Shown one piece after another: positions 16,493 to 25,087 of a DNA stretch of 64,000 nucleotides. The position numbers and the translations under genes were made by a program. The notes beneath the pieces were generated by a model. The model did no database searches, was not told the origin of the DNA, and saw only the letters and a list, made by a program, of their open reading frames with translations. This DNA is from JAXMHN01 sp964578605 (lineage in GTDB: Bacteria; Verrucomicrobiota; Verrucomicrobiia; Limisphaerales; SIBE01), in assembly GCA_964578605.1 (NCBI GenBank), contig CAZODO010000018.1, forward strand, positions 1 through 64,000, in the 5' to 3' direction. Numbering within the stretch: the first letter of the stretch is position 1; each line of letters opens with the position of its first letter.

Positions 16493-18004
16493 ATGGATCC
16501 GACGACGGCAGTGGACGCTCCCGCAGCCCGGGTTCAAGGCACTGCCTGGCTGACGCCCTCCCGGGCGTTCCTTCTGGCCGCCAGTTACCTCCTGGTGCAG
16601 GCGTTCATCCGGGTTCTGATCTCCGACAGTGCGGAACTGGATGAATCCCACCAGTTGCTCTGCGTTCAGGAGTGGCGCTGGGGTTACGGATCGGACCCAC
16701 CCTTGTACACTTGGCTGCAGCGGCTGACCTTCGGTCTCTTCGGCGCGGGCATCCCAGGGCTCGCCTTGCTCAAGAACGCCCTCCTGTTCGGCGCTTTCCT
16801 CTTCACTTACCTCGCCGCGCGGGACATCTCCAGGGACGAGCGGATCTCGGTGGTGGCGATGCTGTCCCTGTTCCTTTTTCCCCAGATTTCCTGGGAATCG
16901 CAGCGGGACCTGACGCACAGCGTCCTGGCAACCACCCTCGCGGCCGCGACGTTTTCGGTCGCGGTGAAAGTCTGCCGTTCGAGGACACCGCTCCCGTATG
17001 CCTTGCTGGGCCTCTGCGCCGGTTTGGGGACCTTAAGCAAATACAGCTATTGCCTTTTCGCACTGGCGCTTGCCGGATCGGCCCTGACAATCCCGAAGTT
17101 CCGGCGTGTCGTCCTGGGCAAATGGACGCTCCTAAGCGTTGCGGTGTTCGCCGTCATTGCCCTCTGCCATTTTCTCTGGATTCTGGACAGCGTGGAACTC
17201 TTCTGGAGACGGCCGGAACAACTCATCCTCAAGAGTGACCGGGGCGTCATCATGGGGCGCGTTCTCGGAGTCGCCAGCATCCTGGTCTGCGCGGGGGCGC
17301 TCGCCGGGCCGATTGCGGCCATTTACTTCCTGATCTTCCGGCGCCAGTGCCAACCGTCCGCCCCTGCCCCCGGCAGCGCCCGTGAGTTTCGACAATGGAT
17401 CACCAGGACCTTTGTGGCGGCGGCAGGAATCGGCTTGGTCGTGGTCCTCGTGTTGGGAATCGAACTGAAAGAACGCTGGTTTCAGCCGGTGCTCGTCCTG
17501 ATGGCCATCTGCGCAGCATTCCTGGTTCAGCACAGGCTCACCCCGACAGCCGAAAGGCGTTTTGCGCTTGCCATTGGCGGGGTGGCCCTTTTGGTCCTGG
17601 CGATCCTGCCCGGGGGTGTTCTGACCGTGGGTCTCACCAACTATGTGGGCCGGTTGAATGCTCCTTTCGGCGCGCTCAGCCAGCAACTCGAGGCTCAAAC
17701 AGGGCGCCCCGCGGTGATCGCCGCGAGCCACCGCCTGATCGGAGGCAACCTTAAGCTCTTCTTTCCGCAGAGCACCGTGGTCTCGCCCGAGTTCGAGATG
17801 CGTTGCCCGACGAACACGCCCTGGTTGCTGGTGTGGGATGCGTCCAAGTCCGCCCACCCGCCGGCCGTCCTCCTGGATCTCGTCCGGCGCCTGCGCGGGG
17901 GGGATGCGATTGATGCCGGCAATCTCCCGCTGGCCTACGCCGAGGCGCCGCTCAAGTATTCCCACAGCAAGACAATGAAGCTGGGCTTCACCCGCCTGCC
18001 CTGA
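16493..18004 (+). CDS. GT39-like membrane glycosyltransferase
   Basis: A 503-residue polytopic protein with about ten hydrophobic helices. Near the N-terminus an acidic motif, ELDESHQLL, and WRWGYGSDPPLYTWLQ match the first periplasmic loop of the ArnT/PMT (GT39) superfamily, which transfers sugars from polyprenyl-phosphate carriers to lipids or proteins. A soluble C-terminal domain follows the last helix near residue 390. The acceptor is unknown. It lies alone after leuB. Confidence 0.75.
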   Translation: MDPTTAVDAPAARVQGTAWLTPSRAFLLAASYLLVQAFIRVLISDSAELDESHQLLCVQEWRWGYGSDPPLYTWLQRLTFGLFGAGIPGLALLKNALLFGAFLFTYLAARDISRDERISVVAMLSLFLFPQISWESQRDLTHSVLATTLAAATFSVAVKVCRSRTPLPYALLGLCAGLGTLSKYSYCLFALALAGSALTIPKFRRVVLGKWTLLSVAVFAVIALCHFLWILDSVELFWRRPEQLILKSDRGVIMGRVLGVASILVCAGALAGPIAAIYFLIFRRQCQPSAPAPGSAREFRQWITRTFVAAAGIGLVVVLVLGIELKERWFQPVLVLMAICAAFLVQHRLTPTAERRFALAIGGVALLVLAILPGGVLTVGLTNYVGRLNAPFGALSQQLEAQTGRPAVIAASHRLIGGNLKLFFPQSTVVSPEFEMRCPTNTPWLLVWDASKSAHPPAVLLDLVRRLRGGDAIDAGNLPLAYAEAPLKYSHSKTMKLGFTRLP

Positions 18005-18088
18005 GCCGGTCCTGGCGGGCCCGGACGAACTCTCCTGGTTTCAAAACGGCTTGCGGCGCCGGGGTAATCATGCCTTCTTGTCCCTGCC

Positions 18089-18712
18089 ATGCTCGAACAC
18101 GAATATATTCCAGCAGAAGACAAACACTCGCGGTGCACCCTGGTCGCTTTGCACGGGCTGGGCGACAGCATGGAAGGGTATCGTTTCCTGCCTGGGCTGC
18201 TCCGATTCCCCCGGCTGAATTGCCTGCTCGTGAACGCTCCCGATGAATATTACGGCGGTTACTCGTGGTACGACTTCGCGGGCGATCCCGGCCCTGGGAT
18301 CGAGCGGAGCCGGGGTTTGCTCTTTGCGCTTCTTGACCAGCACTGCGCCAACGGATACTCGGCTGAGCAAACCATCCTGTTCGGCTTTTCCCAAGGCTGC
18401 CTGATGGCGATGGAGGCGGGACTTCGGTATCCGCGCCGCTTCGCCGGGGTGATTGGGATTAGCGGTTACACCCACGAACCGGAACAAGCCCTCCGCGAGT
18501 TCTCCCCGGTCGCCCGCGAGCAGAAGTTCCTGTTGTCACACGGCACCTATGATCCCATGATTCCCGTCGGGCCGGTGCGCGCCCAGATCAAGCTTTTGCA
18601 ATCGGCCGGGCTCCAGATTGACTGGCAGGAGTTCCCGAAAGAGCATACGATTGCCGAGCCTGAGATCGAACGGATCCGGGAGTTCATCCGAAAACAACTG
18701 GACGGAGTCTAG
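18089..18712 (+). CDS. Phospholipase/carboxylesterase family hydrolase
   Basis: A 207-residue alpha/beta hydrolase. LHGLGDSMEGY forms the oxyanion-hole strand, FGFSQGC carries the nucleophile Ser, SHGTYDPMIP the Asp, and KEHTI the His. There is no signal peptide, so it is cytosolic. The closest family is the YpfH/acyl-protein thioesterase-type esterases; the substrate is unknown. Confidence 0.82.
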   Translation: MLEHEYIPAEDKHSRCTLVALHGLGDSMEGYRFLPGLLRFPRLNCLLVNAPDEYYGGYSWYDFAGDPGPGIERSRGLLFALLDQHCANGYSAEQTILFGFSQGCLMAMEAGLRYPRRFAGVIGISGYTHEPEQALREFSPVAREQKFLLSHGTYDPMIPVGPVRAQIKLLQSAGLQIDWQEFPKEHTIAEPEIERIREFIRKQLDGV

Positions 18713-18744
18713 GCCGAAGCCTCTAGGGCTCGCCAAAGGTTGCT

Positions 18745-21333
18745 ATGCACAGAATCGTTCGCCGGCTTTCTCTCCTGAGCGTGGTTGGGCAATGCGCGAC
18801 CGTTTTATGCGGGCTCATGGCGACCATCGCCGCGCATGCGGTGCCGGTCATTACGGCATTCGAACCGCAATCCGGCACCCCCGGCACCAGCGTGACCATC
18901 CGAGGTTCGGACCTTGCCGGGGTGTTCGAGGTCCTGTTCGGCTCCGGGTCCGCGAACTTCACCGTGCGCGCCAGCGACCGCATCGTGGCCACCGTCCCGC
19001 TGGACGCCACCACCGGCCCGATCAGCGTCGCCGCGCCGTCCGGGGGCGCGATTACGATTCCCCATTTCAAGGTGGCGCCGCTCATCATCGGTGCTTTCCC
19101 GGACCGAGCCTCCGCCGGTGCGACGGTGCTGATCGAGGGCCTGAATTTTGAAGGCGCCACCGCGGTGCAGTTCAACAGGACCAACGCCTTTTTTGCCGTG
19201 ACCAGCCCGTCGCAAATCCGCGCGACGGTGCCGGTCGGCGCAACGAACGGGCCGATCACGGTGATCACTCCCATCGGGTCGTCGGAAAGTCTGTTCGATT
19301 TTATCGTCACGGGCGGAGAACCGTTCATCGACCGCTTTGACCCGGCGGGCGGGAAGCCTGGAGACACCGTCACGATCAACGGCGGGAATTTCACCGGGGT
19401 GACCGGGGTGGGCTTTCACGATCGGCGCGCGACGTTCTCGATCACATCCCCTTCCCAGATCCGGGCAACGGTTCCGGCAAGCGCGGGCAGCGGTTTCATC
19501 TATGTGACCAACGCTGTTGGTGTGGCCGAAAGTCTCGAGCCTTTCGTCGTGACAACCGCGCCAGTCATCCTGGATTTCGAGCCCTTTGGCGGTCCGGCAG
19601 GCACCCCGATTGTGCTTCGCGGCCGCAACTTTGCCGGGGCCACCGCGGTCCGGTTTGGCGCTGTGAACGCGTCTTTCTTCGCTGTGGCCGATACCCAGAT
19701 CAATGCCACCGTCCCCAACGGGGCCACCAATGCACCGATCACCGTCGTCACGCCGGGCGGCACCGGTGTCAGCAGCGAGAGTTTTCTCGCAAGCGCCGGC
19801 CCAATCGTCGTCGATTTCTCGCCCGCCAGCGGCGCGCCGCGCACCCTGGTGACCGTGAACGGCTACAACTTCATGGGGGCCCAAAAAGTCCAGGTTAACG
19901 GCGTGAACGCGCCCTTCTCGGTGGTCGCCCCCACCCAGCTCAACCTCGAAGTTCCGGCCACCGCGACCACAGGGCCGATCACCGTGACGACCGCCGCCGG
20001 CACCGGCATCAGTTTTGATTGGTTTGTGGTCCGGACGGGCAAGCCCATGATCTTCGGCTTCGACCCCGAAGCCGGACAGGGAAGGACCCTGGTCATCATC
20101 GAAGGCGTAGACCTCGCCACCGCGAACTCCGTCCGGTTTAACAATGCGCCCGCGCCGTTCAGCGCCGTCGCCGACAGTCAAATCCGCGCGACGGTTCCTG
20201 ACGGCGCCACCAGCGGGCCCATCACCGTCACCACCCCAGCCGGTTCCGTCGTCAGCTCCAACCGGTTTATCGTGGCGCCAGTCATCACGAGCTTTGCTCC
20301 CACCAACGGTGTGCCAGGAGCCGTCGTCCGAATCCGGGGGACGAACCTGGCAGATGTGACGGTCGTGCGCTTCAAGGAAGCGTCGGCGAGCTTCCAGATC
20401 GTGAGCACCAACGAACTGACGGCCGTGGTGCCCACCAACGCCATCAGCGGCTGGATCAACGTCATCAACCAGGCCGGCATTGTCGCTTCCGAAACCGTGT
20501 TCCTCGTGCTGCCCCAGGTCAACCGGTTTGAGCCTGCCTCGGGCCTGGCGGGAACCCAAGTCACCCTCTTCGGCGCCGGCTTCGCCGACGTGACGGCCGT
20601 CCGCTTTGGCAATGTGAATGCCGCTTTCCAGGTCCTTTCGTCCACCGAAATCCGGGCCGTGGTGCCCCAAGGGGCGGCGACCGGCACGATCACCGTTGTG
20701 ACCGCCGCCGGTTCCGCCACAAGCTCGCGATCTTTCGTGGTCGGAATGACTGCGGACCTGGCCCTGAGCCAAGTGGCGTCCACCAACCTCGCCCTCTTAA
20801 ACCAAGTGCTGGCCTTCACGCTTGCCGTGACCAACCAGGGCCCGTCCGCGGCTTCGGGGGTTATTCTGTCGAACCGGTTGCCCGCCGCAGTGTCCCTCGT
20901 TTCCGTCGTTCCCAGCCAGGGAACCTACACCCGAACAGGCCCGGATATTCGTGTGGACCTCGGCCATCTCGCGCGCGGGGCGACCTCTCGCGTGGTCATC
21001 ACCGTCCTCGCCGAAGCCGTCGGCACGCTCACCAATAGTGCTGCCGTCTCGGCTCGTGAACTCGACGCCAACCTGCTGGATAACAACTCGGAATTGGAGG
21101 TCACGGTCATCGACAACACCGCGACGCTCCAGATCGCGCGTCTGGATGCCGGAACGCTCCGGCTCTCCTGGCCCGCAGCCGCCGGCAATTTCGGGGTCCA
21201 ATCCACCACCAGCCTCAGTCCGCCCCGAACCTGGCAATCTGTGCCCGCGACGCCCGTTGAGAGCGGCGACAGGTTATCTGTAACGCTTCCCGTCCCCGCG
21301 CAAACGACCTGCTACCGCCTGTTCCGGCCTTAA
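18745..21333 (+). CDS. Secreted protein with eight IPT/TIG repeats and a DUF11 domain
   Basis: An 862-residue exported protein. A signal peptide covers about residues 1-31. Eight IPT/TIG immunoglobulin-like repeats of about 80 residues follow, each starting like PVITxFxPxxGxxGTxVTIxGxNF and containing IxATVPxxAxxGPITVxTxxG. A DUF11-like domain spans about residues 670-790, and the C-terminal module (RLSWPAAAGNFGVQSTTSL, then CYRLFRP) is of a kind common in verrucomicrobial secreted proteins. It is probably a cell-surface or adhesive protein. No catalytic domain is present. Confidence 0.87.
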   Translation: MHRIVRRLSLLSVVGQCATVLCGLMATIAAHAVPVITAFEPQSGTPGTSVTIRGSDLAGVFEVLFGSGSANFTVRASDRIVATVPLDATTGPISVAAPSGGAITIPHFKVAPLIIGAFPDRASAGATVLIEGLNFEGATAVQFNRTNAFFAVTSPSQIRATVPVGATNGPITVITPIGSSESLFDFIVTGGEPFIDRFDPAGGKPGDTVTINGGNFTGVTGVGFHDRRATFSITSPSQIRATVPASAGSGFIYVTNAVGVAESLEPFVVTTAPVILDFEPFGGPAGTPIVLRGRNFAGATAVRFGAVNASFFAVADTQINATVPNGATNAPITVVTPGGTGVSSESFLASAGPIVVDFSPASGAPRTLVTVNGYNFMGAQKVQVNGVNAPFSVVAPTQLNLEVPATATTGPITVTTAAGTGISFDWFVVRTGKPMIFGFDPEAGQGRTLVIIEGVDLATANSVRFNNAPAPFSAVADSQIRATVPDGATSGPITVTTPAGSVVSSNRFIVAPVITSFAPTNGVPGAVVRIRGTNLADVTVVRFKEASASFQIVSTNELTAVVPTNAISGWINVINQAGIVASETVFLVLPQVNRFEPASGLAGTQVTLFGAGFADVTAVRFGNVNAAFQVLSSTEIRAVVPQGAATGTITVVTAAGSATSSRSFVVGMTADLALSQVASTNLALLNQVLAFTLAVTNQGPSAASGVILSNRLPAAVSLVSVVPSQGTYTRTGPDIRVDLGHLARGATSRVVITVLAEAVGTLTNSAAVSARELDANLLDNNSELEVTVIDNTATLQIARLDAGTLRLSWPAAAGNFGVQSTTSLSPPRTWQSVPATPVESGDRLSVTLPVPAQTTCYRLFRP

Positions 21334-21336
21334 GCA

Positions 21337-21445
21337 TCTCATTTTAGGCAGAGGGCGTCTCCCAGCCGCGCAGATTTAGACGAACTGGTTCCTCGCTGTT
21401 TTCAGTGGAATGGCTCTCTCGCTTCAGGCCAACGGCCTCAATGGC
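21337..21445. repeat. Dispersed repeat fragments after the IPT/TIG gene
   Basis: TCTCATTTTAGGCAG begins 4 nt after the stop codon and matches 617-628 and 40152-40162. Further on, GTGGAATGGCTCTC and GGCCAACGGCCT match 210-247. Confidence 0.65.
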
Positions 21446-21580
21446 TCAGCGATCCCAGTCGAAAGAGGACCCGTATTACCCCGAAAATACCGTATGAATA
21501 TCGTTTCATCCTCAGTGGCACAGGACAACGTGCGCGACAAAGACGCCGAATCCTGCCTTTTGGAACGAGCCGATGATCAT

Positions 21581-21640
21581 CTATAATTCAACTATATTTT
21601 CACTATGCTTCTGCTATGATTCGAGTATGGTTTTATTATT
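21581..21640. repeat. AT-rich 11-bp phased array D
   Basis: TAT occurs at 21582, 21593, 21604, 21615, 21626 and 21637, exactly 11 bp apart. The first four are CTAT. The rest of each unit is degenerate. The phase equals that of arrays A, B and C. Confidence 0.7.
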
Positions 21641-21827
21641 TTGTAATAGCAAAATCCTAGTTGTACCTTTGCGGAATTATAGTTAATTACTTGGAGAAGC
21701 TCGGTTTCTGGTCTAATATTCTTAACATTTAGCGGATGAAAATCCCCCGCGTCTCGTTTACATTATCCCAAGAGATGGCGGGGCGCGGACTTCTCCCCGC
21801 CACAAAATGCGAACCTGGAGTTCCCCT

Positions 21828-22058
21828 ATGACTTCGACGAACAAAAACCCAAATCCTTCCCAGGAGAGCAACCCATCGCAACCTCATGCTCCACAACCAG
21901 AACCGTTCACCCCGGGCATCACAAGGGGAATGGTCCGGCAGCACGCGTTCGAGTTGTATCGGGACAAGCTGCCCCACCAACCCCTGACCTTGCAGGACTG
22001 GGTGCTCGCGGAAAAGGACCTGGTCCAGACGATGCAGACCGATAACGTGTCTAAGTAG
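21828..22058 (+). CDS. DUF2934 family small protein
   Basis: A 76-residue protein. A disordered N-terminus rich in Asn, Pro, Ser and Gln is followed by RQHAFELYRDKLPHQP and DWVLAEKDL, the pattern of DUF2934, whose function is unknown. The ATG at 21828 has CTGGAG 9 nt upstream. It stands alone. Confidence 0.72.
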   Translation: MTSTNKNPNPSQESNPSQPHAPQPEPFTPGITRGMVRQHAFELYRDKLPHQPLTLQDWVLAEKDLVQTMQTDNVSK

Positions 22059-22419
22059 CTCGAGGCAGGGTGATCTTGGCTCCAGCGGAGCTTGCGGGCA
22101 CGAAACGGGGTCTCGGTTTCAGGCGGGCGCTGACGGTTGATCTCGGGTAGTGCAAAGTGCCCGTACAGTTGTGTCATTTTGGCGCAGTGGGTCAATCCGT
22201 TGTCCCAGCTCGCGCGAAGGTGGCGCATTACGCGACGGGGGTTGGACGGGTCTTAAGGGCGGACAGCCAAGGAGAGGGGGTTGGGTATGTGCCTGATAAT
22301 CAATCGATGAGGTTTGGCGGTGAATTCCATTCCGTGTCAGGCACTCAGCTCTGGATGCGCGCAGCCGATTCAGAACCAACGGCATCTACATTGCTTCGAG
22401 TTATGAAAGAGTGTTTCGT
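22059..22419. other. Spacer upstream of clpB
   Basis: No gene is seen. An inverted repeat GTGCCTGA (22289-22296) / TCAGGCAC (22337-22344), with arms 40 nt apart, lies about 80-130 nt before clpB. A CIRCE element or clear heat-shock promoter could not be identified. Confidence 0.5.
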
Positions 22420-25059
22420 ATGGACCTAAATCGATTGACTGAAAAGGCTCAGGGCGCATTGCAGGAAGCGCAAAACATCGCCACAAGGCATCAACACCAG
22501 GCAGTGGATGTCGAGCATCTTGCTTTGGCCCTCCTTCAGCAAGAACAAGGCTTGGTGCCGCGATTGATCGAGAAGTGCAAGGTTGCGCCCGACCTCTTCC
22601 AGGCGAAACTGGAGGAAGAACTTGGCCGGATGCCGCGTGTGACTGGGAGCACCCAGGCTGGGAGTGGGGTTTACGTCACGCAACGCCTGAACCAGTTGCT
22701 CGTCAAGGCCGAGGACGAAGCCAAGCGCCTCAAAGACGAGTATGTCAGCGTCGAGCACCTGGTGCTGGCCGCCTTTGACCAGCCCGCGAGCACCCCGATC
22801 GCCCGCATTCTGAAAAGCCTCACTCTGCAGCGCGACGACCTGCTCCGCGCGCTCACGGAGGTGCGAGGCAACCAGCGGGTGACAAGCGCCAATCCGGAAG
22901 CGACTTACGAAGCCCTTGAAAAGTACGGACGCGACCTGACGCGATTGGCGCAGCAAAACAAGCTGGACCCCGTCATTGGGAGGGATGCGGAAATTCGACG
23001 GTCCATCCAAGTCTTGTCGCGGCGCACCAAGAACAACCCGGTGTTGATCGGCGAGCCGGGCGTGGGCAAGACGGCCATCGTGGAAGGATTGGCGCGCCGG
23101 ATTGTCGCCGGCGACGTCCCGGAAAGCCTCAAAGACAAGCGCATTGTCGCCCTGGACATGGGCGCCTTGATCGCGGGAGCCAAGTATCGTGGCGAATTCG
23201 AAGAGCGCCTCAAAGCGGTTTTGCAGGAAGTGACCCGCGCCGCCGGGCAGGTTGTCCTGTTCATCGACGAGATTCACACGGTCGTTGGCGCCGGAAAGGC
23301 GGAGGGATCCATGGACGCCGGCAACATGTTAAAACCGATGCTGGCGCGCGGCGAACTGCATTGCATTGGGGCCACCACCCTGGACGAGTACCGGAAGCAC
23401 ATCGAAAAGGACGCCGCGTTGGAGCGCCGGTTCCAGCCGGTCCTCGTGAATGAACCGACGGTCGAAGACACCATTTCGATCCTGCGCGGTCTTCGGGAGC
23501 GTTATGAACTGCACCACGGCGTCCGCATCCAGGACGCGGCGCTGGTGGCCGCGGCCCAATTGTCACATCGCTACATTTCCGACCGTTTCCTGCCCGACAA
23601 GGCGATTGACCTAATGGACGAAGCCGCCGCCAAGCTGCGGACCGAGTTGGAAAGCATGCCCGAGGAATTGGAGGGGCTCCAACGCCGCGTTATGCAGCTT
23701 GAGATTGAGCGGGAGGCGCTTCGCAAAGAAAAGGATCCGGCTTCGAAAGAACGCCTGGCCGCGCTCGACAAGGAATTGGGCAATCAGAAGGCCGCGCGTG
23801 ACGCTTTGAAGGCGCAGTGGGAGAACGAAAAGAACGTGATTGGCGATATTCAAAAGCTGCGCGAAGCCATTGAAATTGCCCGGAACGAAATGGAACAGGC
23901 GCAACGGCGAGGCGACCTGACCCGCGTGGCGGAGTACAAGTACGGGAGGCTGCCGACGCTGGAAGGCCAATTGCGGGAACTCGAGAAAAGGGCCGATCAT
24001 CGCCCCGATGGCGCCAAGGACCATCGCCTCCTGCAAGAGGAAGTGACCGCCGACGAAGTGGCGGAGGTGGTCTCGCGGTGGACCGGCATTCCACTGTCGC
24101 GCCTTATGGAAGGCGAAAAGGAAAAGCTCCTGCGCTTGGACGAAATCCTCCACCAGCGGGTGATTGGGCAAGACGAAGCCGTCCAGGCGGTCGCCGATGC
24201 GGTCATTCGGGCCCGGTCTGGATTGAAGGACCCCCGGCGGCCGATCGGCTCGTTCATCTTCCTGGGCCCCACGGGAGTGGGGAAGACGGAATTGGCGCGC
24301 GCCCTCGCGGAATCGTTGTTCGATTCGGAGGAGAACATGGTCCGAATCGACATGAGCGAATACATGGAGAAACACGCGGTGGCTCGGCTGATCGGGGCGC
24401 CGCCAGGGTATGTCGGATACGAAGAAGGCGGGCAGCTTACGGAAGCCGTCCGGCGGAAGCCCTACAGCGTGCTGCTCTTCGACGAAATCGAAAAGGCGCA
24501 CCACGACGTGTTCAACGTCTTGCTCCAGATCCTCGATGACGGCCGGCTAACCGACAGCCAGGGCCGGACGGTCGATTTCAAGAACACAATCGTGATCATG
24601 ACCTCGAATATCGGGAGCCCGATCCTGATCGAGAACGCCAGCGAAACGGGCGAGATCGCGGACGCCGTGCGCCAGCGCGTCATGGGTGAGATGCGGGCGC
24701 ATTTCCGGCCGGAATTCCTCAACCGCGTGGATGAAATTGTCCTCTTTAAGCCCCTCACCTTTGGCGAGATCAAGAAGATCGTCGACCTGCAATTGGGACT
24801 GCTGCGGCAGCGCTTGGCCGAACGGCATATCGAACTCGAGCTGACCGCAGCCGCCAAGGAGCATGTCGCGCGCGAAGGGTACGACCCGGTCTACGGAGCG
24901 CGTCCACTCAAGCGCTTCCTGCAGCGCCACGTCGAAACCGCCCTGTCCCGCAAGTTGCTTTCGGGTGAGATTGGGGACAACGCCCGTGTGCGCGTGGACT
25001 TCAAGCGGGGCGAGCTTGCTTTCAGTGCGGAACCGCTGGCGGGAAAGCAGGCAGCATGA
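22420..25059 (+). CDS. clpB: ATP-dependent disaggregase ClpB
   Basis: A hexameric AAA+ chaperone that pulls proteins out of aggregates together with DnaK. The 879-residue product has the N-terminal repeat domain (MDLNRLTEKAQGALQEAQ), a first AAA+ module (Walker A GEPGVGKTA near 211; FIDEIHT), a coiled-coil middle domain with many Glu/Lys/Arg (about 400-530), a second AAA+ module (Walker A GPTGVGKTE near 616), and the C-terminal domain (GYDPVYGARPLKRFLQ). The middle domain distinguishes it from ClpA/ClpC. ATG 22420 is preferred over GTG 22411. The stop is 28 nt from the convergent glycosyltransferase gene. Confidence 0.97.
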   Translation: MDLNRLTEKAQGALQEAQNIATRHQHQAVDVEHLALALLQQEQGLVPRLIEKCKVAPDLFQAKLEEELGRMPRVTGSTQAGSGVYVTQRLNQLLVKAEDEAKRLKDEYVSVEHLVLAAFDQPASTPIARILKSLTLQRDDLLRALTEVRGNQRVTSANPEATYEALEKYGRDLTRLAQQNKLDPVIGRDAEIRRSIQVLSRRTKNNPVLIGEPGVGKTAIVEGLARRIVAGDVPESLKDKRIVALDMGALIAGAKYRGEFEERLKAVLQEVTRAAGQVVLFIDEIHTVVGAGKAEGSMDAGNMLKPMLARGELHCIGATTLDEYRKHIEKDAALERRFQPVLVNEPTVEDTISILRGLRERYELHHGVRIQDAALVAAAQLSHRYISDRFLPDKAIDLMDEAAAKLRTELESMPEELEGLQRRVMQLEIEREALRKEKDPASKERLAALDKELGNQKAARDALKAQWENEKNVIGDIQKLREAIEIARNEMEQAQRRGDLTRVAEYKYGRLPTLEGQLRELEKRADHRPDGAKDHRLLQEEVTADEVAEVVSRWTGIPLSRLMEGEKEKLLRLDEILHQRVIGQDEAVQAVADAVIRARSGLKDPRRPIGSFIFLGPTGVGKTELARALAESLFDSEENMVRIDMSEYMEKHAVARLIGAPPGYVGYEEGGQLTEAVRRKPYSVLLFDEIEKAHHDVFNVLLQILDDGRLTDSQGRTVDFKNTIVIMTSNIGSPILIENASETGEIADAVRQRVMGEMRAHFRPEFLNRVDEIVLFKPLTFGEIKKIVDLQLGLLRQRLAERHIELELTAAAKEHVAREGYDPVYGARPLKRFLQRHVETALSRKLLSGEIGDNARVRVDFKRGELAFSAEPLAGKQAA

Positions 25060-25087
25060 TCGCAGAAGATCCCGGCCGGAGCTCCGC

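Larger units (their letters stand above)
21334..21827. other. AT-rich spacer with repeats
   Basis: Holds the CTCATTTTAGG motif (21338-21348), a match to 208-247 at 21403-21442, and an AT-rich block (about 21570-21730) with an 11-bp TAT periodicity. No gene is seen. The composition contrasts strongly with the GC-rich surroundings. Confidence 0.6.

Noticed and set aside
18805..20772. Long antisense reading frame opposite the IPT/TIG gene
   Set aside because: Its composition (Gly/Arg/Asp/His-rich, no domains) is the expected shadow of a GC-rich repeat gene.
22059..22419. CIRCE or heat-shock promoter before clpB
   Set aside because: Only a widely spaced 8-bp inverted repeat was found; it does not match CIRCE arm sequence or spacing.
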